Source of the DNA: VGBV01 sp963780395
GTDB taxonomy: Bacteria; Actinomycetota; Thermoleophilia; Solirubrobacterales; 70-9
Direction of reading: 5' to 3'
Assembly (NCBI GenBank): GCA_963780395.1
Contig: CAWABY010000011.1
Coordinates: 1 to 64,000, forward strand
DNA: 64,000 nt
A program made the translations under genes and the position numbers. The notes under the pieces were generated by a model. The model was not told the DNA's origin. It did not search any database and worked only from the letters and a program-made list of their open reading frames with translations. The stretch's first letter is position 1. Each line of letters starts with the position of its first letter. Below are positions 7,394-16,071 of this stretch, piece after piece.

Positions 7394-9916
7394 CTATCGC
7401 CGGGAGGCGGGTTCGCGCTCGGGCTCGGGCTCGAGCCGCTGTGGGGTCTTGCTGCGGTCGATGCGCTCGGCCGGGCTGTCGCCGTTCGCGTGGCCGTTGC
7501 CGTTGGCCGGGGCGAGGACGGGGCCCTGGGCCACCGCGGCGGCTTCCTCGAGCTCGCCGGCCGCCTTGCGCACCTGGCGCTTGCGGACCCACTCGGCCAG
7601 GAAGTAGCTGCCGATGACGAAGGCGAGAGCCCCGATCTGGGCCCCGATCGTCTCCCATGTGGGGAAGATCCCGAGCCATGTGCCCATCCACAGGGGCAGC
7701 TCGATGTCGATCGGGGTGATCGAGAGCCAGCCCACGCCCTGCAGGGTTCGGGCCGTATTGCCGACGAGGACGACCAGTACAAGCGCGATCAAGACCCCCG
7801 TCACAACCAGCATCCGTTTGTAGGGCAGGCGCTGCTCCAGCTTGAACGTGATCACGCCGACGCCGGCGACCATCGCCAGGCCCAGGCTGACGCCGGCCAG
7901 CACGATCCCCGTGCCGGCCTCGAGCTGCAGCGCCTGCAGGAAGAGCACCGTCTCGAAGCCTTCGCGAAAGACGCTGGTGAAGCCCAGCACGTAGAGGCCC
8001 GCCACGGTCGCTCCCGCGACCGCACCACCCGCGGCGGCCCCGGCCAGCGCCTTCCCGCGCTTGCGATGGCCCGCGATCCACTCGGTCCAGTAGACGCGGT
8101 GGAAGAACCAGTTCAGCACCAGTAACAACACTCCGATCGCGACCAGCCCCACGATCGCCTCGAGCTTCTCGCCGTACTGCGAGAGCTGATCGAGGACGAG
8201 GACCGAGGCCAGGAACAAGAGCGCGCTCGCGGGCAGCGCCAGCATCGCTCCGCGCGCTATCGGGCGGCGCAGGTTGCGGTTCGCGCCGACCATGCTTGCC
8301 ATGATCGCGGCGATGATCAAAATCGCCTCGAGGCCCTCGCGGAAGACGATCAGGGCCGCGTTCGTGATCACCGTGACGCCGCTGGCGCCCTCGCCCGTCA
8401 GATCACGGGCCTCGCCGAGCGCCTCGTCCAGCGCCAGCCGGGTGTCGCGGATCTCCCGCGCCGAGCCGTCGTTGGCGATCAGCTCGGCCAGGCCCTGCTT
8501 GTCGCGGGCGCCGTACCAGATCAACCCCTCGACCTCCGCGACCAGCTGCGGGTCGAGGCTGTTGAGGAAGCGCTCGGGGCCGAACTCGAAGAAGGCGTAG
8601 GCGCTGAGCCGGGCCTGCTCTGCCTGCTCGCGCTCGCCGGCGTTGATCGCCGCCTCCATCTGGTCCAGGCTGATCGCGGCCAGGTCGAAGTCAGCGTCGG
8701 TGTCCGACTCCTTCCACTCCTGGGGGAACATCCCGTCGAGCGCGTCGCTGGCCTCATCGTGCAGACCTTCGACCTCCTCCAGCGGCGCAACCTCTCGGCC
8801 TTCGTTGGCGTCGGCGTTGATGCGGTCGAGCGCGTCCAGAGCCGCGAGCACGGTGGTGACTCCCTCGGGGTCTCGCTCTTGCAGCTCGGACTGCAGGTCG
8901 TTGAAGGCCGAGCGCGCGCCCTCGGTGAACGCGATCGACTCCTGAATCTCGAAGGCGATCGTGACCCGGCCGTCGTCGGTGCCGTGGTCGTACTCGACCG
9001 GGACCAGGTCGAGGAAGCGGGTCAGCTGGTTCGCCCGGCGGACCTGTTCCTCGGGCGTGAAGGGAGCGGCGGTGAACCCGTTCAGGGCCTCGAGGGCCCG
9101 CTCGCGCGAGGCGCGGAAGGCGCGGCGGTCACCCGCGGCGGCGGCCGTGGCGAGCGCGCTGAAGTTCGCGTCCTCGCTCTTGCGCTCGCCGGGGCTGCGC
9201 TGCTCCTGATAGGTAGGCGCGAGGATCGACCAGTAGCTCGCGGCGAGTGCGGCGTTCTCGGCGAGCGCCGCGTCGAAGCCGCGCTCGACGGCCTGCTCGG
9301 CCTCGTCCAGGTAGGTGACGAGACGAGCCTGATAGGCGTCGAGCAGGTCCTTGCGGACACCGGTCACGGCCTCCTCGGCGGTGATCTCGCCCCGTTCGAG
9401 CTGATCCAGCGCCGTGGTGGCGTCGACGCCGGGTCGCGTGAAGCGCGTCGCCTGGCGGAAGTCCCGGATCAGGAGCCAGTCGCGGGCCCGCTCGACCTGG
9501 CCGGCCGCCGTGGCGTCGACGGCGACGTCGAAGGCCCCGTGTCGCAGCGCAGCCAGCGCCCGGCCGCGTGCCGCGGCGAGCGCGACCTGGTCGCCGGACG
9601 AAGCCGCTCGCTCGGCGTCGGCGATGGCGTCGCGAAGAATCTCGAGCTGGACCGGGGAGGAGGCGGCGAGCTGGCGCTCGAGCCGCCCCGCCACCGCCGC
9701 GCGCGCGGCGCCGACCTCTCGCGCTGCGCTGGCGCCGCCGTTGAGCAGGATGTCGGCCTGCGCTTCGAACAGCCCGTCCTGGACCTCCGTTGCCTGCTGC
9801 CACGGCGCCTCGGCGCGCGCGCTCGGCGCCAACAGCATTGTGGCCGCCGCGGCGATCAGCGCCGCGGCGGCCACGACCGCCCGTGAATCGAGGGATGTCA
9901 GATTGCGCGCCGTCAT
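7394..9916 (-). CDS. FTR1-family iron permease with long extracytoplasmic N-terminal domain
   Basis: 840 residues. A signal peptide (about residues 1-36) is followed by a large helical acidic domain to about residue 500, then an integral membrane domain with seven or so helices. The two FTR1/EfeU iron-binding motifs are both present: REGLE at about residue 524 and REGFE at about 650. Ferric permeases of this type work with a ferroxidase or periplasmic partner; the upstream lipoprotein gene, 12 nt away on the same strand, is the likely partner. The N-terminal domain resembles the extended FTR1 proteins seen in several bacteria. Two IdeR-like palindromes precede the operon, pointing to iron repression. 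Confidence 0.88.
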   Translation of the reverse strand: MTARNLTSLDSRAVVAAAALIAAAATMLLAPSARAEAPWQQATEVQDGLFEAQADILLNGGASAAREVGAARAAVAGRLERQLAASSPVQLEILRDAIADAERAASSGDQVALAAARGRALAALRHGAFDVAVDATAAGQVERARDWLLIRDFRQATRFTRPGVDATTALDQLERGEITAEEAVTGVRKDLLDAYQARLVTYLDEAEQAVERGFDAALAENAALAASYWSILAPTYQEQRSPGERKSEDANFSALATAAAAGDRRAFRASRERALEALNGFTAAPFTPEEQVRRANQLTRFLDLVPVEYDHGTDDGRVTIAFEIQESIAFTEGARSAFNDLQSELQERDPEGVTTVLAALDALDRINADANEGREVAPLEEVEGLHDEASDALDGMFPQEWKESDTDADFDLAAISLDQMEAAINAGEREQAEQARLSAYAFFEFGPERFLNSLDPQLVAEVEGLIWYGARDKQGLAELIANDGSAREIRDTRLALDEALGEARDLTGEGASGVTVITNAALIVFREGLEAILIIAAIMASMVGANRNLRRPIARGAMLALPASALLFLASVLVLDQLSQYGEKLEAIVGLVAIGVLLLVLNWFFHRVYWTEWIAGHRKRGKALAGAAAGGAVAGATVAGLYVLGFTSVFREGFETVLFLQALQLEAGTGIVLAGVSLGLAMVAGVGVITFKLEQRLPYKRMLVVTGVLIALVLVVLVGNTARTLQGVGWLSITPIDIELPLWMGTWLGIFPTWETIGAQIGALAFVIGSYFLAEWVRKRQVRKAAGELEEAAAVAQGPVLAPANGNGHANGDSPAERIDRSKTPQRLEPEPEREPASRR

Positions 9917-9928
9917 CCCTTCATCCGG

Positions 9929-11032
9929 CTAGGCCTCCTGCAGCTCCACGTTGAGCTGTTGTGCCGCCTGGGTCACCTGGCCGGCGATCGCCTCGGCCTG
10001 GCGCTGCGCCTCGGCGCCGAGCGTGTCGGCCTCCTCGGCGGTGAACTTCTTGCCCCCGGCCTCCTGGTTGCGCAGGTCCTCGACGTAGGCGAGCAGGTCG
10101 GCCAGCTCCTTCTTGGTCTGGGCGGCCTGCTGTGGGTTCTCGGCCGCGATCAGCGGCTCGACCTGGTCGTAGGTCAGGACCAGCCCCTCGAGGATGTCGG
10201 CGATGTCCGAAAGGCGCGAGGCGGCGACGAAGCCCAGCTCGGTCGCGTCCTCGCCGGCGATGAAGCGCGAGTTCTTCCAGGCCTCGAAGTACTCGCTCAT
10301 CGTCGGGGTCATGACGGTGATCGCGGTGAAGGCGTCCGACGGGGTCGGCTCGAACTCCTGGGCGTCCGCGTCCAGGTTCTGCGCCTGGCTCTCGAACTCC
10401 TCGGTCGCGGCCAGGTAGATGTCGGCGTCCGGGAGACCCTCGCCGAAAGCCACCTGGCCGTCGCCGTCCACGTCGCCCTTCACCCCCTTCGCGAGGAAGT
10501 CCGGGTTGGTCCCGTAGAGCGCGGTCTCGGTGACGAAGAAGAGGTTGCCGGGTTGCTTCAGCGTCTCGCCATTCGGCAGGTCGAGGCTGAACGACACCGC
10601 GTTCTCCGGGTCGGAGGCGTCGGCGCCGGCGTCGATGTCGACGTCGTACTGGGCCAGGCGCGGCACGCCGGCGACGATGCCCTCCATCTCCTCGTAGGAG
10701 GGGTTGGCCTCGGCGAACGCGGCCTTGGACTCGTCGAGGATGCGCTGCACGTCCTCGCGGTTCTCTCCCAGCATCGCCTCGTAGTCGAAGTCGGACGCTT
10801 CGGCCAGGTCGTAGTACTCCTGGGCGAGCTCGCGCATGGTCGTCGCCCGCTCGGAGAGCGCCGCGGAGTGGTCTGTGAGGTAGTCCTTGATCGCGCTCAG
10901 CTCCCCGGCGGAGTCCCCCGAAGACGTGGTCGTGTCTCGTCGTCATCGCCGCAGCCCGCGGCCACCAGCGCCATGCCGCAGCGCGGCGACGATGCCCGCG
11001 CGCATCTCCAGGCGAAACCGATTCCCAGCCAT
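9929..11032 (-). CDS. Predicted lipoprotein partner of the FTR1 permease, frameshifted near its start
   Basis: The main frame (about 300 residues, from 10837 leftwards) is an acidic helical protein. The real start is probably the ATG at 11032 behind GGAGG: the reading frame there gives a basic N-terminus, then a second frame gives ALVAAGCGDDDE, a clear lipobox, and the main frame resumes with SAGELSAIKDYL. Two single-base indels (about 10965-10980 and 10920-10940) explain this. A canonical EF-hand-like loop, DVDGDGQVAFGE, sits in the middle. It may serve as an iron-binding partner of the permease; I do not see the EfeO GxHxxE motif, so I do not call it EfeO. Confidence 0.65.
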
Positions 11033-11073
11033 GAATCCGTGCCTCCATTCGTCGAACAGCCTATCTTCGGCGT

Positions 11074-11121
11074 CCCTAATTAGGTAGCCCTTAGTCCGCA
11101 GGCGCGTTAGGGTACCCTAAT
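11074..11121. promoter_or_regulatory. Candidate IdeR/DtxR-type iron-regulated operator pair
   Basis: Two palindromes lie 42-88 nt upstream of the lipoprotein-FTR1 operon start. One is the perfect TTAGGGTACCCTAA at 11107-11120. The other is CCTAATTAGG at 11075-11084, running into a partial TTAGGTAGCCCTTAG at 11080-11094. TTAGG/CCTAA half sites are the signature of IdeR/DtxR iron boxes in actinobacteria. The block is an AT-rich island in a very GC-rich sequence. Confidence 0.65.
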
Positions 11122-11145
11122 CCGAGCGGCGAGGTCGGGATGAGA

Positions 11146-13239
11146 TCAGCCGGTGGTCGAAGGCGAGGCTTGCCGCGGCTTGCGCTCCCAGATCTGCAGG
11201 CCGCTCCGCCCGACGGTCCCGACGGGCTCAAAGCCGCGCTCTCGGAACATCGCCTGGAGCTCCGGCACGGTGAAGCTGAAGCGCTCGAACAGCTTGGTGC
11301 CTCCTTCGCGCTCGAGGCTGTCCAGGGCGCGGTCGACCTCCTGCCGGGTGATCAGCAGGCTCCCGGGCGAGACGTTCGTGACCCCAGCGCGCTCCGCAAC
11401 CCGGTGGTCGAGTCCGGTGTCGAAGATCAGCACGGGTTCCTCGGGTTCGGTTTGGTCCTCCACGAAGCGCTGCTCCGCGCTCAGCCGGTACTGCTCTGGA
11501 CCGCCGTCCGAGATCCGCTCGAGCTGGTCCCAGGGCAGCGGGAAGCGCGCGATCGAGGCCACCATCACCCCGAAACCGGCCAGCACCGCGAAGGCCGGGA
11601 TCACCGCGCGGCGCGCCTCCCGCATCCCGACGCCCCGCAGGGAGCGCACCGTGAGCCAGGTCAGCAATGCGAGCGCGAGCCCCCAGACCGGGAACAGCAC
11701 CATCAGCTGGGTCGAGTCCGAGCGCCCGGCGAAGTACTGGCCGGTGGTGAGGCCCAACAGCCCCGAGAAGGCGAGCGCCGCGTTCAGGACCCGCTCACTC
11801 GGAACGCGCATCAGGCGCACCGTTGCAACGAGCAGCGCGGCGACGTAGGTGAGGTACATCCCCCAGTGCAGCCCCCAGCTCGGCATCGGAAGCAGCCCGA
11901 AGCCGTACCTGCCGAACTGCGAGCTGAAGTGGGTCAGGGTCGAGAGGTCCGGCAGCTCACCGGCGCGGATCAAGGTGACGGCGCTGACGAGCGCGAGCGC
12001 TCCGAGCAGCCCGGCCGCAGCCGAGATCAGCAGGTCGCCGAGAGCCGCGCGCGGGGACTCGGAGCGATCCAGTCCGACCAGGGCGGCCCCGAGCGTGGCG
12101 ACGAGGGTGCAAGCGCCGAAATCGAAGTTGTTGAACACCGCCAGGCCCGCGACGAAGAAGACGGCCCAGAGCGGGGGGGAACCGCGACGAAGGTGCCTGA
12201 CGAGGAGCCAGAGGACGACCAGCGGGCCGAGGTAGCGGTTCGGGAAGGCGGCGTAGTAGAGCCCGTTGTAGTCCCGCGGGGCTCCGTAGACGTGCCACGG
12301 TAGGAAGCTCAGCGCCACGAAGGGGACGTACAGACAGAGCGCCGCCCAGCGGCTCTCGGTGACGTTCGCCAGCGCCGCGTAGACGCAGAGCATTGCCGCC
12401 AGGCTGAGGCTGACCTGGAGCACCGAGAACGAGGTGATCGAGGAATCGAACGCGGACAGCAGGGGGGCGAAGGCGATCGGCAGCAGGAACGAGTACCAGG
12501 ACGCGTAGTCCACCAGCGGCGTCAGCCCGTTCACGGCCGCCAGATAGTCCGCGAACTGACCCGGGATGTGCGCGCCCACCAACCCGGCGTCCGAGATGTT
12601 GTCTTCGGTGACCACCGCGGGCAGCAGCCACAGAGCTGTGATCACGACGGCCAGGGGGCGGCCAGCCACCGGGCTTCCCCGAGGCGCCGGAGGAAGGCAT
12701 TTTCGCGAACCCACCCGAGCTTGGGATCGGCGAACAGCAGCGCGGTCAGCCCAAGCCCGATCGCAACTCCCCCCGCCAGCACCGGCACGCCCAGCGTCAG
12801 CTCGCTGACGAAGTCCTCGCTCACCCAGACGTCGTTGCTCTGCTGAGTCGCAGTCCAGCCGACGAAGCCGAGCGCTGCGAGCTGGACGCCGATCACGGGC
12901 AGATCGAACCGCGGGTTCGGGGGCCTGATCCGAGCCGAGCAGCGCGACGAGGATCGCGAGCCCGATCGGGAGAGCGATCGCGATCAGGAAGCGAGCCTCC
13001 TCCAGGGGCTCGGGGACGAAGAGGAAGGCGGCGGTGGGGAACGGCTCCACGCCGGTTGGCGGGGCGAGCTGGTCGCTGAACGTGGGAGCAAGCCATTCGA
13101 AGGCGGCGGCCAGCGCAACCGCCCCGATCGCCAGCCCGAGCCAGGCGAGGTCGTCCAACGAGAGGCCGACGCGGTCCCGGAGCGAGCTCACGACACCCCG
13201 GCGATCCTGGGTGTCTCGCGGACGAGGACGCGTCCTCAT
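11146..13239 (-). CDS. Polytopic membrane protein of unknown function, with a compensated double frameshift
   Basis: About 697 residues with around a dozen hydrophobic helices and a soluble C-terminal tail (FERFSFTVPELQAMF) resembling the periplasmic end of GT-C-like membrane glycosyltransferases; no specific family recognised. Between about 12660 and 12905 the uninterrupted frame gives arginine-rich nonsense, while another frame gives membrane-protein sequence (VIGVQLAALGFVGWTAT onward). One indel at each end of that block restores a sensible protein, so the intact-looking ORF is misleading there. Its start overlaps the stop of the upstream redoxin-like gene by 4 nt, so the two are coupled. 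Confidence 0.65.
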   Translation of the reverse strand: MRTRPRPRDTQDRRGVVSSLRDRVGLSLDDLAWLGLAIGAVALAAAFEWLAPTFSDQLAPPTGVEPFPTAAFLFVPEPLEEARFLIAIALPIGLAILVALLGSDQAPEPAVRSARDRRPARSARLRRLDCDSAEQRRLGERGLRQRADAGRAGAGGGSCDRAWADRAAVRRSQARVGSRKCLPPAPRGSPVAGRPLAVVITALWLLPAVVTEDNISDAGLVGAHIPGQFADYLAAVNGLTPLVDYASWYSFLLPIAFAPLLSAFDSSITSFSVLQVSLSLAAMLCVYAALANVTESRWAALCLYVPFVALSFLPWHVYGAPRDYNGLYYAAFPNRYLGPLVVLWLLVRHLRRGSPPLWAVFFVAGLAVFNNFDFGACTLVATLGAALVGLDRSESPRAALGDLLISAAAGLLGALALVSAVTLIRAGELPDLSTLTHFSSQFGRYGFGLLPMPSWGLHWGMYLTYVAALLVATVRLMRVPSERVLNAALAFSGLLGLTTGQYFAGRSDSTQLMVLFPVWGLALALLTWLTVRSLRGVGMREARRAVIPAFAVLAGFGVMVASIARFPLPWDQLERISDGGPEQYRLSAEQRFVEDQTEPEEPVLIFDTGLDHRVAERAGVTNVSPGSLLITRQEVDRALDSLEREGGTKLFERFSFTVPELQAMFRERGFEPVGTVGRSGLQIWERKPRQASPSTTG

Positions 13240-14060
13240 GCGGGCGGCGCGGCCGGGAACTGGACAGAGTAGATCTCAAGGCCCGGGTCGGGGTCGAGCC
13301 GGAGGGAGTGACTCTCGTGGTGCTCATGGACGACGACTGCGTACAGGCCCGGATGACGGATCAGGATCGATGGGCGCTCCGCTCCGTCGACGCTGACGGC
13401 CACCTCGCCCTGACCGTCGGCGGCGACGAAGGCGCCGCCCCCTTGATATGAGAGCTCGATCGCCTCGCCGCCGGCCCAGGGGCGCTCGGAGGAGCCTCCG
13501 GGGAAGAACTCGTCCGAAGGGGCGACCACCTGAGCGCCGGGCTCGTCGCCAGCCCGGAGCGGATCCAGCGGCGGCGGCCACTCGCCTCTGGCCCCGGCCT
13601 CCGACAGGGCCTCGCGGATCGCCATCTCGGTGGCCGCGTACTCGCCCTCGCCGAGGTGGTACCAGCGCAGGGCGCCGCCGCGGCTCCAGATGAACAGCGA
13701 GGGCCAGCCGCGGCAGCCGTAGGCACGCCAGATCGCGTGCTCGGCGTCGACCGCGACCGGCCATTGGATCCCAAGCCGCGGCAGCGCCGCCGCTACCACT
13801 TCGGGGTTGCGAGTGAACGGGAAGCGAGGGGAGTGGACCCCGACGGTGCTCAGCCCCCGCTCGCGGTAGCGCTCGCCCCACGCTTCGACGTACGGCAGTG
13901 CTCTGACGCTGTTGAGCTGCGCGAGGTCGAAGAAATGGACCAGCAGCGGGCCCGAGGCGACCAGCCTCTCCAGCCGCGGCTCGCCGCCGCCCACCCATTC
14001 GATGCCGGGCGGCAGGGGCGGAGCGGCGATGTCGGCGCGCGGCGGTCGCACGCCAGCCAA
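13236..14060 (-). CDS. Thioredoxin-fold (redoxin/TlpA-like) protein lacking the CXXC motif
   Basis: 274 residues. Residues about 25-170 follow the AhpC/TlpA fold: LLVHFFDLAQLNSVRALPYVE, then RGLSTVGVHSPRFPF, AVDAEHAIWRAYGCRGWPSLFIW and a closing strand. Where redoxins have the catalytic CXXC (after the first strand) this protein has LAQLNSVR, so classical thiol chemistry is unlikely; one Cys remains near the cis-Pro region. The C-terminal part is a beta-rich extension like that of NHL/DipZ-type proteins. Start is TTG at 14060 or GTG at 14051. It is translationally coupled to the membrane protein downstream. Confidence 0.65.
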   Translation of the reverse strand: MAGVRPPRADIAAPPLPPGIEWVGGGEPRLERLVASGPLLVHFFDLAQLNSVRALPYVEAWGERYRERGLSTVGVHSPRFPFTRNPEVVAAALPRLGIQWPVAVDAEHAIWRAYGCRGWPSLFIWSRGGALRWYHLGEGEYAATEMAIREALSEAGARGEWPPPLDPLRAGDEPGAQVVAPSDEFFPGGSSERPWAGGEAIELSYQGGGAFVAADGQGEVAVSVDGAERPSILIRHPGLYAVVVHEHHESHSLRLDPDPGLEIYSVQFPAAPPA

Positions 14061-14149
14061 TATCTCAGACCGAGATCTCTATGCCGGCCCAGGTGGGCGC
14101 CCCGCTATGCTGCCGACCCCGTGTCGATGCGAGGAGGTAGAGGAGAAGG

Positions 14150-14767
14150 ATGAGCGAGTCAATCTGGAAGCGGATCGAGTCAAGTCGCGCCCGGCACAAC
14201 GTGCTGGAGCACCCCTTCTACGTGCGCTGGTCGGCGGGTGAGTTGAGCGCCGACGAGCTGGCTCGCTACTCGGGCCAGTACCGCCACGCGACCGAGGCGC
14301 TGGCGAAGCTGACGGCCGACACGGCCGAGCTCGCCCCCGACGCCCACCGCGACGAGATCGAGCGCCATGCCGCCGAGGAACAGGAGCACATCGGCCTCTG
14401 GGACGACTTCGTGCAGGCGGCCGGCGGCGAGATCGGCGCCGAGCCGACCGCCGAGACGACCGAGTGCGTTCGCGCCTGGACGGCGCCTGAGGGCTACCTG
14501 TCCGCGCTCGCCCGCCTATACGCGATCGAGAGCGGCCAGCCGGAGATCTCGCGGATCAAGCGCGAAGGCCTGGCCGAGTTCTACGGGATCGACGGGGGCG
14601 CCGGCAGCGAGTACTTCCGCGTTCACGAGAGCACCGACGAGGCGCACGCCGCCGAGTCCCGCCGGCTGATCGAGCAGGCGATGGGCTCCGAGGACGAGGA
14701 CGCCGTGGTCGAGGCAGCCGAGTCCGCCTTCAAGGCCAACCTGCGGTTGCTCGACGGCGTCAGCTGA
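14150..14767 (+). CDS. TenA/PqqC-fold (haem-oxygenase-like) protein
   Basis: 205 residues, all helical, beginning MSESIWKRIESSRARHNVL. The pattern of Glu and His on successive helices (ATEAL, HAAEEQEHIGLW, DEAHAAESRRL) matches the TenA/PqqC/CADD superfamily, whose members are thiaminases or non-haem diiron oxygenases. I cannot choose between these from sequence. A good Shine-Dalgarno stretch (GGAGAAGG) lies just before the ATG. The gap to the divergent redoxin gene contains a small inverted repeat, ATCTC-AGACC-GAGAT, at 14062-14076. A small membrane-protein gene follows after 3 nt. Confidence 0.8.
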   Translation: MSESIWKRIESSRARHNVLEHPFYVRWSAGELSADELARYSGQYRHATEALAKLTADTAELAPDAHRDEIERHAAEEQEHIGLWDDFVQAAGGEIGAEPTAETTECVRAWTAPEGYLSALARLYAIESGQPEISRIKREGLAEFYGIDGGAGSEYFRVHESTDEAHAAESRRLIEQAMGSEDEDAVVEAAESAFKANLRLLDGVS

Positions 14768-14770
14768 CGC

Positions 14771-14944
14771 TTGCGGGTCGGCGACCGGGCGATCGGGATC
14801 GTCGTCGGCATCCTGCTCGGCCTCGCCATCGTGATCGGCTTCGTCTTCCTGGGCAGCGGGGAAACGATCGATGACCCCGACCTTTCGGGCGGCGGCGAAC
14901 CCGAGCGGACCGCCCCGGCGCAGCCCCAGAAGCCCCCACCGTAG
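14771..14944 (+). CDS. Small single-helix membrane protein (57 aa)
   Basis: A short frame opened by TTG at 14771, three nucleotides after the stop of the TenA-like gene and in the same frame. It encodes a basic start, one clear membrane helix (AIGIVVGILLGLAIVIGF) and an acidic then proline-rich tail ending QPQKPPP before TAG at 14942-14944. The next gene starts 12 nt later. The tight spacing and the textbook small-membrane-protein profile support it as real; function unknown. Confidence 0.6.
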   Translation: MRVGDRAIGIVVGILLGLAIVIGFVFLGSGETIDDPDLSGGGEPERTAPAQPQKPPP

Positions 14945-14956
14945 AATCCGGCGCTG

Positions 14957-15556
14957 ATGGGCGCCGCATCACGGACCACGCGCGCGATCCGGCTCGGATC
15001 GCTGTTGGCGTTCTCGGCCTTTGGGCTGCATCAACTTCGCTACGAGCTTGCGCACGGGGGCGATTCGGGCCGCCGGCTCGCCGCCGAGGGTCACGACTAC
15101 CTGGCCGGGGCTCTCCCGTTCCTGGCGGCACTGGTCGTCGCGGCGCTGCTGGCGACGGTCCTCTGTGCCCGCCTCGGATCGCCCCTCGCACGACGCTCGC
15201 CCGTCGCTCGCGCGTTGATCTACGCCTTCGCGATCCTCGCCGTCTACTGCTCGCAGGAGCTGCTCGAGGGGGCGCTGGCCGCGGGTCACCCCGCCGGTCT
15301 GGACGCGGTCGCCGGATCGGCCGGCTGGGTCGCCCTGCCGCTGGCGGCTCTCCTCGGCGCCGCCACCGCGCTGGTGGTCGTGGCGCTCGAACTGGTCGAG
15401 GCCGTACTGGTCTCGGACTCGCGGGGTCGACGGCGTCTGCGTCCTCCCAGAGTCCATGGAAGCGCCCGGGAGCCGAGCCGGCGCGCCGGTGCGCTCTCGC
15501 CGCTCGCGTTCGGCCTGGCTCGTCGCCCGCCTCCGTCGCCGCTGCCGGCCAACTGA
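14957..15556 (+). CDS. Four-helix membrane protein of unknown function
   Basis: 199 residues with four hydrophobic segments (around LGSLLAFSAFGLHQL, ALPFLAALVVAALLA, ALIYAFAILAVYCSQ and LPLAALLGAATALVV) and an arginine/proline-rich tail. The last helix pair and the QELLEGA segment are the most distinctive parts. It lies in a plus-strand run with the TenA-like gene and the small membrane protein upstream and the cupredoxin-like and large membrane protein genes downstream. In actinobacteria such runs are sometimes associated with copper or redox handling, but nothing in this protein proves it. Confidence 0.7.
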   Translation: MGAASRTTRAIRLGSLLAFSAFGLHQLRYELAHGGDSGRRLAAEGHDYLAGALPFLAALVVAALLATVLCARLGSPLARRSPVARALIYAFAILAVYCSQELLEGALAAGHPAGLDAVAGSAGWVALPLAALLGAATALVVVALELVEAVLVSDSRGRRRLRPPRVHGSAREPSRRAGALSPLAFGLARRPPPSPLPAN

Positions 15557-15618
15557 TCCGGCCGGCCCGCCGCGCCGCATTCGCGCGCGAGGCCGGCCTC
15601 TAGCGAAGGAGGTTTCAA

Positions 15619-16071
15619 ATGCAGTCCAAGGGTGCGCGAGCCGCGCTCCTGGCGGCGTTGGCGGCAGTTGCCGTCGTCCTCTTCGTCGTGCTCAGCGACG
15701 GGGGCGACGACGAATCCGACTCCACCACCGCGACCACGGTCACTACCGCCACCACCGCGACCGCGCCACCGGAGCCGGAGTTCGAGGTCATCACCTTGAA
15801 GAGCGGCGAGCCGGTGGGCGGTGTGCAGGAGCTCGAGGTACACCAAGGGCGACCAGGTGCTGATCGAGGTCGGCTCGATGAGCCGCAGGAGGACGTTCAC
15901 ATCCACGGCTACGACATCGAGGAGCCGATCAAGCCCAGCGGCACGGTCCGGTTCGATTTCACCGCCAAGCTCGACGGCAAGTTCGAGCTCGAGCGCACCT
16001 CGGGACCGGCGGGCCGCGACGTGGTGCTCGCCGAGATCGTGGTGCAACCCGTCCTGAGCCGATCGGAATGA
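15619..16071 (+). CDS. Exported cupredoxin-like protein, with a compensated double frameshift
   Basis: About 150 residues: N-terminal hydrophobic anchor (ALLAALAAVAVVLFVVLS), a Thr-rich linker, then a beta-sandwich-like domain. Between about 15838 and 15885 the open frame is wrong; another frame reads YTKGDQVLIEVGS, and the original frame resumes with DEPQEDVHIHGYDIE. Two compensating indels are therefore likely, as in the membrane protein at 11.1-13.2 kb. The VHIHGYD segment resembles the copper-site His region of cupredoxin-fold proteins. AAGGAGG precedes the ATG. Its stop overlaps the next gene start by 4 nt, so the two work together. Confidence 0.65.
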   Translation: MQSKGARAALLAALAAVAVVLFVVLSDGGDDESDSTTATTVTTATTATAPPEPEFEVITLKSGEPVGGVQELEVHQGRPGADRGRLDEPQEDVHIHGYDIEEPIKPSGTVRFDFTAKLDGKFELERTSGPAGRDVVLAEIVVQPVLSRSE

